From SVQP01 sp045594705 (GTDB lineage Bacteria; Bacillota; Clostridia; Oscillospirales; CAG-272): a stretch of 42,038 bases of DNA. The number at the start of each line of letters is the position of its first letter. Positions within the stretch are counted from its first letter, which is position 1. Where the stretch lies: positions 1-42,038 of the forward strand of contig JAZNZB010000095.1 of the NCBI GenBank assembly GCA_045594705.1, given 5' to 3'. The translations under genes and the position numbers were made by a program. The notes below the pieces were generated by a model. That model made no database searches. It was given only the letters and a program-made list of their open reading frames with translations, and had not been told where the DNA came from. This document shows, one piece after another, positions 24,401 through 31,431 of the stretch.

Positions 24401-25681
24401 TTAATTCTTAATCTTTTCGGCCTCGGCCTTTTCCTTGGCAAAGAAGTGAATCTCCTCAGTCGCATACGCAAGCTTGACCAGCACGTCCTTCTTGGATACG
24501 TAGCACCAGTAGCTGTCCTCGGGCACGGACAAATCCACGCAGTCGCCCTTGGCAGTCCTGCTCTTTTTGTAGTTGAACTCCACGTGCAGACTGTCCAGAT
24601 TGAGTGCCTTCCACTCTACTGTCAAGGGCTCGCCGTACACGCTCTCGCAAACAAGCTTTGTGCCCTCGGGCGTCTGGGTCAGCGTTCCCTTGCCCTGCGG
24701 ATAAAATTTTCTGGCATTGGGCAGTGTTTCCACCACGACCTCGTCCTCGAAATAATACGTACCGTTTCGGATCTCCTCGCGCACGCAAGCACGCTCCCAA
24801 CGCGACCAATCGGGAATATGCGAATACTCGGTCTCGCCTTCCAAAGCCTTGAGCTCACCAAGCTCGGTCATCTCCCATTTCTTTCCGCAGCTCTCGCACC
24901 ACAGATGAATGCCCGCGGACTCCATCTTGCCCTCAGTACCGCAGCACGCACACTTATAAAGCAGCGAATGCAAGCCCTTGGCACGCTCGGGATGGTCGAT
25001 GATAACATTGTTTGCCTTTTGCCATGCAAAGTCGTCGTACTGGAAGTTATCCACAATCCTTGCATAGATCTCCTCTGCCGACAGGGTCTTGGTCTCCTCT
25101 GCCGTGACGATGGGGTACATCTCAGCCTCGATCGGACCTTTTTTATTGATCCAGTTCCAGTGCGGGCAGGATACAAAGTTGCCGTGAATGCGGATCACCA
25201 CCACGGGCACGCGCAAAAATTTTGCAAGGCTGCCAAGCGAGGGAGTCAGATACGAGGTGCAGCCATCAATCGAGTATCTTGCTTCCGGAAACAGCACGAA
25301 TACCGTTTTGAGCGTATCAACGCAGTAGCGCATGTGCTTGATCAGCTGGAAATCCTGCACGTACTTTCGCTTGCCAAGCACGCCCAGATGACGCATGAGC
25401 GGCTCGGTGAAATCACGGAAGCCCTCCAGTGTCATGACGTTGTTGAGCGGTGCGCCGCGCGTAGCGTCCAGCATGACGTTGAAATCCACCATGGACGCAT
25501 GATTGATCAGCAAAAGATACGGCTTGCCGTCAATCTCCTCCATGCCGTGGCGATCCAGCTTGTACGGGCGGTGCTTCAGATCGGGGATGCTGATGATATG
25601 CTTGGCCACACCCATCAGAAAGCCGGGTCTGCGCGGCTTTTTCTTGAAATCAAAGCGCGGCGGCTGTTTGGTTTTGCTCAT
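24401..25681 (-). CDS. PlsC-like 1-acylglycerol-phosphate acyltransferase fused to a zinc-ribbon and C-terminal extension
   Basis: 426 aa, much longer than ordinary PlsC (~200-250). The acyltransferase part (~40-240) has the HX4D motif as INHASMVDF and an FPEARYSIDG segment in place of the usual EGTR block. Then comes a four-cysteine ribbon: YKCACCGTEGKM and LWCESCGKKWEM (~255-285). The last ~140 residues look like a beta-rich domain with no motif I know. GAGGG is ~8 nt before ATG 25681. It probably acylates lysophosphatidate or a related lipid at the membrane; the added ribbon and tail suggest a regulatory or substrate-presenting role (inference). Confidence 0.82.
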   Translation of the reverse strand: MSKTKQPPRFDFKKKPRRPGFLMGVAKHIISIPDLKHRPYKLDRHGMEEIDGKPYLLLINHASMVDFNVMLDATRGAPLNNVMTLEGFRDFTEPLMRHLGVLGKRKYVQDFQLIKHMRYCVDTLKTVFVLFPEARYSIDGCTSYLTPSLGSLAKFLRVPVVVIRIHGNFVSCPHWNWINKKGPIEAEMYPIVTAEETKTLSAEEIYARIVDNFQYDDFAWQKANNVIIDHPERAKGLHSLLYKCACCGTEGKMESAGIHLWCESCGKKWEMTELGELKALEGETEYSHIPDWSRWERACVREEIRNGTYYFEDEVVVETLPNARKFYPQGKGTLTQTPEGTKLVCESVYGEPLTVEWKALNLDSLHVEFNYKKSRTAKGDCVDLSVPEDSYWCYVSKKDVLVKLAYATEEIHFFAKEKAEAEKIKN

Positions 25682-25726
25682 AATATTTTCCCTCTCTCGT
25701 CATAGTTTTGTCATACTCTATTTGCA

Positions 25727-25755
25727 ATTATACCCGATCATGCACAATTTGTCAA
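25727..25755 (-). promoter_or_regulatory. Sigma-A promoter of the PlsC-like gene
   Basis: Minus strand TTGACA (25755-25750) and TATAAT (25732-25727): perfect consensus boxes with a 17-bp spacer. It diverges from the tetR promoter. Confidence 0.88.
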
Positions 25756-25798
25756 CCGTATATTGATGTGACATATGTGTTTTTTTGTGCAGTTGCTC

Positions 25799-25827
25799 TT
25801 GACTTTACATGTAAAATATGATACACT
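25799..25827 (+). promoter_or_regulatory. Sigma-A promoter of the TetR gene with palindrome in the spacer
   Basis: TTGACT (25799-25804) and TACACT (25822-25827), 17-bp spacer. The spacer contains TTTACATGTAAA (25804-25815), a perfect 12-bp palindrome and a plausible operator for autorepression. A second short palindrome, ACATATGT (25771-25778), lies between the divergent promoters. Confidence 0.7.
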
Positions 25828-25877
25828 GTTCTGGTATCGTGACAAAAAACCAAAAATTGCAACACGGAGAACAAGAA

Positions 25878-26429
25878 ATGCGAAAAACAAAGGATCAGAA
25901 CCGCTTAGCAAGAGAGCGGATCGTTGCAGCCTTGACCGAGCTGATGAGTGAGCGCGAATATGCAAGCATTACCATCACCGAGATCACGAAAAAGGCCCGG
26001 GTTTCCCGTATGACCTATTACAGAAACTACTCCTCCAAGGAAGATATTCTGCGCAAATTCATGGAAGACGTGGGAGAGCGGATTCACGCCAAGATCGTGG
26101 AGCAAAATCTATATACCGACACCTATCAGTACTACCTGACGCTTTTTGAAACGCTGGGGCAATACTCCGCGCTGGTCAATGCAGCTATGCACGCAGGACT
26201 TGGCGGCCTGATTCTGGATTGCATTTCTCACAACATGGATCTGACCTTTTTGGGCAAGGCCGAGAGCGCAGGAGCGCAAAAGTATTTGTTGCGCTACCAT
26301 GCAGGCGCATTCTTCCACGTATTCATTGAGTGGACACGTGGCGGCATGGTGGAATCCCGCGAGTACATGGCGCGCCTGTGCGCAGACGCAACCAGGGGCA
26401 AGCTGGACTTTCCCCAAATCCAAGAATAA
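25878..26429 (+). CDS. TetR/AcrR-family transcriptional regulator
   Basis: 183 aa. The N-terminal domain has the TetR pattern: ARERIVAALTELMSEREYAS, ITITEITKKARVSRMTYYRN, YSSKEDILRKFMED. The C-terminal part resembles the TetR_C domain of Firmicute fatty-acid or dihydroxyacetone-type regulators (YHAGAFFHVFIEWTRGGM). ATG 25878 has GGAGA 8 nt upstream; the open frame begins 60 bp earlier without an SD. It is divergent from the PlsC-like gene, which with its own promoter is the likely target. Ligand unknown. Confidence 0.9.
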   Translation: MRKTKDQNRLARERIVAALTELMSEREYASITITEITKKARVSRMTYYRNYSSKEDILRKFMEDVGERIHAKIVEQNLYTDTYQYYLTLFETLGQYSALVNAAMHAGLGGLILDCISHNMDLTFLGKAESAGAQKYLLRYHAGAFFHVFIEWTRGGMVESREYMARLCADATRGKLDFPQIQE

Positions 26430-26435
26430 CCGAAC

Positions 26436-26470
26436 GGGCTATCTCAAGCAGATTGAGATAGCCCTTTTTG
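26436..26470. terminator. Bidirectional terminator between tetR and the collagen-like gene
   Basis: GGGCTATCTCAA-GCAG-ATTGAGATAGCCC followed by TTTTT on the plus strand. The minus-strand gene at 26478 ends 8 nt away. Confidence 0.9.
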
Positions 26471-26477
26471 TTTTAAT

Positions 26478-27413
26478 TTAGTTGTCAGTATCACGGGGCA
26501 CGATCAAAGCCCCTTCCCTGTCAAACACGAAAACGCTCTCCGCGTCCATCAGTCCGCGAAGCAGCTCAACGTCCGCGCGCTGGATCAGATCAAAGCTGCG
26601 CATCACCACGCCGTTGCAAAGCAGCTGAAGCACCATATGATCTGCGTCAAATTGCAGATCATACACCGGTGCATCCGAGCCGTCCTTGCCGTCTTTTCCA
26701 TCCACACCGTCACGCCCGGGCGCGCCCTGCGGGCCGGGTTCGCCCTGCGGACCTTGCGGGCCAATCTCACCCTGCGGACCTTGTGGGCCAATCTCACCCT
26801 GCGGGCCTTGCGGGCCGGGTTCGCCTTGCGGACCTTGCGGGCCGGGTTCGCCTTGAGGGCCTTGCGGGCCAACTGCGCCGTCTTTCCCGTCCGCTCCGTT
26901 TAATCCATCCTTGCCGTCGAGGCCATCCTTCCCGTCCTTACCGTTTCGTCCGTTTGCGCCATCCGCACCATCCTTACCGCGCAAGGACTCCAGCCATTCC
27001 TGTTCGCTGCCCGAAAAGCCATGCTTGCAGGCAATGCCATACGCACTCAGATACACACCGCGACCGCTGCGCCGCGCATCTCCCTGCCCATGCGTACGGA
27101 TCAGCCATTTGCGGAACGCTGCGCTCTCGGCCACAAACAGCTTGCGAAACCGCTCCGCCTGCGACTCATTGTGCAGCTTGAAATGCCCTCTGGAGAGCAG
27201 CCAATAGCTATACATGCGCTCGTACGTGCCCGTCACGATAGGCACAACGTCCCCATGCCCCCTTGTGTACTGCACAGCATCCCCATGTGCAATACCCAGA
27301 TACTGCGTCTGTATGATCAATTCGATCTCGTTAAAATATGCATAAAGCTCCGCCTCATCGACCCTGCCCGACAATACGTTGCTCACTTGCCCAATGATTT
27401 CCTGTACGGTCAA
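26478..27413 (-). CDS. Collagen-like triple-helix protein with phage-like N-terminal domain
   Basis: 311 aa from a TTG start at 27413. GGAGG is 8 nt upstream of that TTG. The upstream ATG at 27443 lies inside the -10 box of the promoter (27442-27447) and so cannot be used. Residues ~1-125 are a helical domain resembling phage head-tail or neck proteins (ELYAYFNEIE, VPIVTGTYERMYSYWLLSRG). Then the segment SAYGIACKHGFSGSEQEWLE, typical of phage/collagen-like fusions, leads into 34 uninterrupted Gly-X-Y triplets, rich in GKDG and GPQGPQGEP. A ~65-residue C-terminal domain follows and may trimerise the fibre. There is no signal peptide. Spore-surface or phage-tail-like fibre roles are both possible. 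Confidence 0.82.
   Translation of the reverse strand: MTVQEIIGQVSNVLSGRVDEAELYAYFNEIELIIQTQYLGIAHGDAVQYTRGHGDVVPIVTGTYERMYSYWLLSRGHFKLHNESQAERFRKLFVAESAAFRKWLIRTHGQGDARRSGRGVYLSAYGIACKHGFSGSEQEWLESLRGKDGADGANGRNGKDGKDGLDGKDGLNGADGKDGAVGPQGPQGEPGPQGPQGEPGPQGPQGEIGPQGPQGEIGPQGPQGEPGPQGAPGRDGVDGKDGKDGSDAPVYDLQFDADHMVLQLLCNGVVMRSFDLIQRADVELLRGLMDAESVFVFDREGALIVPRDTDN
26720..26965 (-). repeat. Short tandem repeats coding Gly-X-Y triplets
   Basis: Repeats of 9 and 18 bp encoding GPQGPQGEP/GEI and GKDGxDG. The near-identity of adjacent units indicates slippage-prone DNA and likely length variation between strains. Confidence 0.85.
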
Positions 27414-27441
27414 ATATCCGTCCTCCCTTTGCTTTTTTCTC

Positions 27442-27450
27442 ATTATAGCA
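27442..27450 (-). promoter_or_regulatory. Extended -10 promoter of the collagen-like gene
   Basis: TGCTATAAT on the minus strand: a perfect -10 with the TGn extension. The -35 (ACGCCA, 17 bp upstream) is weak. Transcription from ~27435 leaves ~22 nt before the TTG start, which includes the SD. Confidence 0.65.
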
Positions 27451-27546
27451 GAAAAAGACGAATTTGGCGTCCCCCGTGGAGGGTAAGCATGAAGGAAGGC
27501 GAGCAATCAAATGGCTTTCACGAGTTTAATTTTGATGATTGTTGGC

Positions 27547-27575
27547 TTGCCAAAGCATCACTTGTTTGCTATAAT
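27547..27575 (+). promoter_or_regulatory. Orphan sigma-A promoter ahead of a gene remnant
   Basis: TTGCCA (27547-27552) and TATAAT (27570-27575), 17-bp spacer, followed by a strong SD-like GGGGGGAG (27592-27599). No intact gene follows. Confidence 0.7.
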
Positions 27576-27600
27576 AATAAAAAAATCACAAGGGGGGAGC

Positions 27601-27708
27601 AAATACGGTCTCAAGGTAATCCTTGTGACAAACAGACAAATTGATCGCAACTTTCACCAAATCTGTGACTATATCGATCAAGTGGTTAAGGAGAATTTGT
27701 TGGGATAA
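27601..27708 (+). pseudogene. Truncated gene remnant (possibly N terminus of a thiamine-phosphate-synthase-like protein)
   Basis: Right after the promoter and SD an open frame reads YGLKVILVTNRQIDRNFHQI and so on for 35 residues, then stops at 27706-27708, 7 bp before inverted-repeat element 3 begins. VILVTNRQ resembles the first strand of ThiE-like proteins, but this is a short match. No usable start codon follows the SD in this frame. The intact start signals with no gene, and truncation at the element's edge, suggest an inactivated gene. Function call is tentative. Confidence 0.4.
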
Positions 27709-27715
27709 TGCGCGC

Positions 27716-27995
27716 ATAAACCGTTCAGCCTCGCATTCTCCCCCCTGCGCCCGGCACAGGGCAGCGCAAAATATCCCCCCTCCCGGAGGGGGCAGTGAGA
27801 GTTGTTTTCGCTTTTGGGTAACTTGACCGTTAACGAATACTCAATTTGCTATGTTAAGCATAAGAATTGTGTTCCATCACGGTTAATTTTTTAGCGATGA
27901 TTCCTACCTTCACAGCCCCACTCCGGGAGGGGGGATAGACGCGCGCCGGCTTGCTACAGGCGCAGGGGGGAGAATGCGAGGCTAAACAGTTTATG
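27716..27995. repeat. Nested inverted-repeat element 3 (~280 bp)
   Basis: Perfect 25-bp arms at 27727-27751 and 27959-27983. The inverted similarity continues outward (13 of 15) to about 27712 and 27998. Inner arms around 27773-27790 and 27916-27934 share TATCCCCCCTCCCGGAG. The 610-bp gap between the collagen-like gene and the first prepilin gene holds this element plus the remnant above. Confidence 0.83.
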
Positions 27996-28023
27996 ACGAT
28001 AATGCCTCTATCCTACCGGATCT

Positions 28024-28485
28024 TCAGTGATGATCTCCAAGCCCATCATCCTCGGTTTCCACGATCCCCCAATGCGCCAGCCAATTTGGGTTGGACGTGA
28101 CGGTGTCTGCCGCCTTGAAGGAATACTCCCAATCGATGATGGGAGAGGCGTTGTCTCCGTTGCCCTCTTTGTGACTGAATTCCCGATCGGCATATTCCCC
28201 GTCGGGGCCAAGGGCTCCGCGAATGGTATACGTAACATCCTCCACGTAGCCGGTGTTGGGGTTGACGTGCGCAACAAAGCCCGTGAACTCCACCGTCGGG
28301 TCATGGGCAAATGCAAGCCGAATGGCATACTCAACATCGTGCATGTATTGGATGTCCGACGCCTCGTTGGCCTTTCGGATAAAGCCTGCAAAGGTTGGAA
28401 TCGCAACGGCGGCAAGAATAGCCATGATCGCAATCACCACGATCAGCTCCACCAAGGAAAAGCCTTTGTTGTTCGCGCGGTTCAT
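28024..28485 (-). CDS. Type IV prepilin-like protein (pilin/pseudopilin) 1
   Basis: 153 aa. Class III signal GFSLVELIVVIAIMAILAAV with Glu at position +5 after the Gly-Phe cleavage site, preceded by a short basic leader; the following residues form the N-terminal helix. The C-terminal domain is short and has no cysteines. GAGG is 8 nt before ATG 28485. It needs a prepilin peptidase and assembly ATPase, neither in the window. A terminator separates it from the next prepilin gene, and codon use differs, so it may be a minor pilin. Confidence 0.9.
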   Translation of the reverse strand: MNRANNKGFSLVELIVVIAIMAILAAVAIPTFAGFIRKANEASDIQYMHDVEYAIRLAFAHDPTVEFTGFVAHVNPNTGYVEDVTYTIRGALGPDGEYADREFSHKEGNGDNASPIIDWEYSFKAADTVTSNPNWLAHWGIVETEDDGLGDHH

Positions 28486-28514
28486 TATGTTACCTCACAA
28501 TCAAAATTTGGGAA

Positions 28515-28550
28515 TAAAAAAAGAACCCCATTGGTTTATCAATGGGGTTC
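28515..28550 (-). terminator. Terminator between the two prepilin genes
   Basis: On the minus strand GAACCCCATTG-loop-CAATGGGGTTC (perfect 11 bp) followed by seven T. It lies 10 nt past the stop at 28560, so the upstream pilin is monocistronic or the downstream one depends on read-through. Confidence 0.92.
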
Positions 28551-28559
28551 GGGAATACA

Positions 28560-28952
28560 TTACTGTTGCTTGGTCCACTTACCTTCGCCATTGGGCTTAT
28601 AGGTACCATCTTCCAACTTCTTCATTTCATAATTGAAATCAATTACTTCTTTCAGCTCATATGTATCAACTGCGTCTGTACCAGTCTTATAGACAGTAGT
28701 GTCACCCACTTTGATTTCAGAAACCTTCTTGCTAGCAGTGATAACACTAATCTCACCATTCAAGCCGCCCTCTTTGCCAGCAGATGCAAGCTCGAGTGCA
28801 TATTCAATGTCATTCAAAAAGCTTTCGTCCGATGCAGTCTGTGCCTTACCGATAAAACCAGCGAAGGTAGGAATTGCAACAGCTGCCAGAATTGCCATAA
28901 TAGCAATGACAACAATCAGCTCAACCAGAGAAAAACCCTTATTGTTTTTCAT
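28560..28952 (-). CDS. Type IV prepilin-like protein 2 (likely major pilin)
   Basis: 130 aa. The same class III signal (KNNKGFSLVELIVVIAIMAI) and nearly the same first 40 residues as the neighbour, but a different C-terminal domain. Codons favour T-ending forms (GGT, GTT, GCT, TCT), unlike the C/G-ending forms of the adjacent copy, a pattern usual for highly expressed genes. It has a near-consensus promoter, an AGGAG SD and a strong terminator. The pair looks like a duplicated pilin with a strongly expressed major and a weaker minor form (inference). Confidence 0.9.
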   Translation of the reverse strand: MKNNKGFSLVELIVVIAIMAILAAVAIPTFAGFIGKAQTASDESFLNDIEYALELASAGKEGGLNGEISVITASKKVSEIKVGDTTVYKTGTDAVDTYELKEVIDFNYEMKKLEDGTYKPNGEGKWTKQQ

Positions 28953-29019
28953 GAAAATAATCTCCTTTTTTCATATCAAATTTCATTTTAGGCACACTCG
29001 CCTTTATAAGAACATTGCC

Positions 29020-29048
29020 ATTATACTCTATCAACAAAAAAAATGCAA
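29020..29048 (-). promoter_or_regulatory. Sigma-A promoter of the prepilin 2 gene
   Basis: Minus strand TTGCAT (29048-29043) and perfect TATAAT (29025-29020), 17-bp spacer, with a ~60-nt leader. Confidence 0.8.
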
Positions 29049-29099
29049 TACTTTTGCACGGATTGCACAAAGCCTTGCACGAAACGAAAATTCATATTT

Positions 29100-29347
29100 C
29101 GACAGCCCTCGATCCAATGCGACCGCAAAGCTGTTTGATCTCACGTTCTCCCTCGCGTGCGTAACAGGTGGACGGAACTAAGTTGCGGGCTGTCGAGGGC
29201 ACCGGCCCCTGCAAACGATCAATGAAAAGCCGTCTCCGCAGTTACACGCTTGGTTGACCGCTCGGGGAACGCGTGTAACCGGGGACGGAGCATTGTTACG
29301 CCGCAGGACAAGTAAAATCAGCCAAAAAAACAATATCGCGGTGTAAC
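29100..29347. repeat. Intergenic cluster of short inverted repeats
   Basis: The gene-free stretch 29050-29386 carries three inverted pairs: CGACAGCCC (29100-29108) with GGGCTGTCG (29187-29195); 29230-29249 with 29271-29288 (GTTACACGC/GCGTGTAAC flanked by CCGTC/GACGG); and GTTACGCCGC (29295-29304) with GCGGTGTAAC (29338-29347). No gene is visible. GGGGACGG-type blocks recall repeated intergenic sequences in Clostridia. Confidence 0.65.
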
Positions 29348-29386
29348 AAGGGCCTGTCCCCCGTTACGCGCGACGTAACTACCAAA

Positions 29387-29416
29387 GAAAAAAAACCGAC
29401 GCAAGGTCGGTTTTTT
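29387..29416. terminator. Terminator of the cysS-gtrA operon
   Basis: AACCGAC and GTCGGTT form the stem with A-rich and T-rich arms, so it can act in both directions. It is ~17 nt past the gtrA stop. Confidence 0.88.
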
Positions 29417-29432
29417 CATTTTACATAACCAT

Positions 29433-29957
29433 TTAGTCGGTCGGGTTCTTGGCCTTTCTGAACACCAAAAACTTACCGATGATATAGTTGCCTACGATGT
29501 TTGCAACCGAGGCCACGCCCATGGCGAAAAGCTCGATGCCCGCGCCTCTGTAGGCGGACAGATCCAGCGTCAAAAGCTCGATCTGCTCAGGCAAGATCGC
29601 GCCCAGCAGCATGACGACGCCCAGATTGAGCAGATACTCAAACAGCACGAACGTCGCAATTCTGCCGCCGAAAAACTCGGCCATCTGCACCCAGATGTTG
29701 GCCTTTTTGTCTGCATCCTTGAACACGTACGCGCGGTTGGTAAAGAATGCGAACAGCACGGCGCACACCCAGGAGATCACGCTCGCCACCGTAAACAGCA
29801 CGGTGTACTCGATGCTCAACTCATCCGTAATGCCCAAAATGGCCTTACCCGGCCACAGAATGCCAAAGCGCACGATCCAGCTCACAGCAGTGGTCAGCAC
29901 GCCGAAGATCAGGTACATGACCGCTTCCCTGGTGGTCTTTTTTGCGTTATTTTCCAT
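29433..29957 (-). CDS. GtrA-family membrane protein
   Basis: 174 aa with four hydrophobic segments, the typical GtrA/DPMS-flippase-like size. Segments include EAVMYLIFGVLTTAVSWIV, ISWVCAVLFAFFTNRAYVF (conserved FxxNRxxVF motif) and a C-terminal NYIIGKFLVFRKA. The family flips or organises polyprenyl-linked sugars for cell-surface polymers. The SD is weak (AGAAAG), and the start lies 16 nt after the cysS stop, so expression follows cysS transcription. Confidence 0.85.
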   Translation of the reverse strand: MENNAKKTTREAVMYLIFGVLTTAVSWIVRFGILWPGKAILGITDELSIEYTVLFTVASVISWVCAVLFAFFTNRAYVFKDADKKANIWVQMAEFFGGRIATFVLFEYLLNLGVVMLLGAILPEQIELLTLDLSAYRGAGIELFAMGVASVANIVGNYIIGKFLVFRKAKNPTD

Positions 29958-29973
29958 ATTTCCGTATTCTTTC

Positions 29974-31416
29974 TTATTGATTGATCTGATAGGTAGTGCC
30001 CTCGCGCGAGTCGATCAGCGTCACGCCCTTATCCAAAAGGTACTGACGGATGCGGTCAGCCTCGGCAAAATCCTTTGCCTTCTTGGCTGCGGCTCTTTGG
30101 TCGATCAGAGTCAAAATCTCGGCTACAAAGGGGTCCTTCATGGCCTGCTCGCGCTCCGCTCTTTCTGCCTCTTCCTTTTCAGCACGGCGCTTGTCGGCGG
30201 TCTGCACCAGCTCCAGCGACAGGACTGCGTCAAAGTCATTGAGCAGTGCGCGCTTGGTGGCATCGTTGCACTTTGCCTTGAGCACATCGTAAACGGCGGT
30301 GATGGCAAGCGAGGTATTGAGGTCGTTATCCAATGCCTTGACAAAGCTTGCCTTGCCCGCAGCAAAAGCCTCCTCGTCCACCTCGCCCTCGGTCGAGAGC
30401 TGCATGATGCGCGCGATCAGCTTTTCGTAAGCGACCACTGCATTATCCAGGTTCTCCCAAGAGAACACAAGCGACTTGCGGTAATGCGACTGCAGGCAGA
30501 AGAATCTGTATGCCAGAGGATCATATCCCTTGCTCTCCAGGAGCGACACGGTCAGAAATTCACCCGAGGACTTGCTCATCTTGCCGCTGTCGGTATTCAG
30601 ATGCAGCACGTGAAACCAGTAATTGCACCACTTATGGCCAATGTACGCCTCGCTCTGCGCGATCTCGTTGGTATGGTGCGGGAACGCATTGTCAATGCCG
30701 CCGCAATGGATATCCAGGTACTCGCCAAGGTACTTCATGGAAATGCCCGAGCACTCGATATGCCAACCGGGGTAGCCAATGCCCCAGGGAGACTCCCACT
30801 TGAGCTCCTGGTCGTCAAACTTGGACTTGGTAAACCAAAGCACGAAATCCGCCTTGTTTCTCTTATTCTCGTCCTTCTCTACGCCCTCGCGCACGCCCTC
30901 GGCAAGATCCTCCTGCGAGAAATCGTTGAACACGTAGTATTTATCCAGCTTGGCGGTGTCAAAATAGATGTTGCCGCCCGCCTCGTACGCATATTCCTTA
31001 TCCAAAAGGCCCTGCACAAGATCAATAAACTCCTTGATGCAGCCGGTTGCGGGCTGCACGATATCGGGCGTCTTGATGCGCAGCTTTTCGCAATCCGCAA
31101 AAAACGCATCGGTATAGTATTGTGCGATCTCCATGACCGTTTTATGCTCTCTCTTTGCGCCCTTGAGCATCTTGTCCTCGCCCTCGTCCGCGTCACTTGT
31201 CAAGTGCCCGACGTCGGTGATGTTCATGACGCGCGTGACGTCATAGCCTGCGTAGCGCAGGTACTTTTCCAGCACGTCCTCCATGATGTAGGTGCGCAGG
31301 TTACCGATGTGCGCATAGTGATACACGGTAGGTCCGCAGGTATAAATGCTGACCTTGCCCGGCTCATGGGGCACGAACTCTTCTCTTTTGTGTGAAAGTG
31401 AATTATATAAGATCAT
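29974..31416 (-). CDS. cysS: Cysteinyl-tRNA synthetase
   Basis: 480 aa, standard class I enzyme that charges tRNA-Cys. TCGPTVYHYAHIGNLRTYI near the N terminus holds the zinc cysteine (27) and the HIGH-like motif (36-39). WHIECSGISM, HCGG and PHHTNEIAQSEA supply further zinc ligands and binding residues, and KMSKS is at 279-283. The C-terminal region has the DALR-type helical domain. No T-box leader is seen in front of the operon. The gene begins 15 nt after the upstream epimerase gene. Confidence 0.97.
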   Translation of the reverse strand: MILYNSLSHKREEFVPHEPGKVSIYTCGPTVYHYAHIGNLRTYIMEDVLEKYLRYAGYDVTRVMNITDVGHLTSDADEGEDKMLKGAKREHKTVMEIAQYYTDAFFADCEKLRIKTPDIVQPATGCIKEFIDLVQGLLDKEYAYEAGGNIYFDTAKLDKYYVFNDFSQEDLAEGVREGVEKDENKRNKADFVLWFTKSKFDDQELKWESPWGIGYPGWHIECSGISMKYLGEYLDIHCGGIDNAFPHHTNEIAQSEAYIGHKWCNYWFHVLHLNTDSGKMSKSSGEFLTVSLLESKGYDPLAYRFFCLQSHYRKSLVFSWENLDNAVVAYEKLIARIMQLSTEGEVDEEAFAAGKASFVKALDNDLNTSLAITAVYDVLKAKCNDATKRALLNDFDAVLSLELVQTADKRRAEKEEAERAEREQAMKDPFVAEILTLIDQRAAAKKAKDFAEADRIRQYLLDKGVTLIDSREGTTYQINQ

Positions 31417-31431
31417 AATAAAAATCCGTCC

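Noticed and set aside
26720..26965. Short GC-rich repeats as a possible CRISPR or microsatellite element
   Set aside because: They encode an uninterrupted Gly-X-Y series in frame, so they are collagen-like coding repeats.
27441..27443. ATG 27443 as the start of the collagen-like protein
   Set aside because: It lies inside the TATAAT box and has no SD; TTG 27413 has GGAGG at the right distance.
29611..31395. A 594-codon plus-strand open frame opposite cysS
   Set aside because: It runs antisense to a certain cysS gene and has no initiation signals or resemblance to a family.
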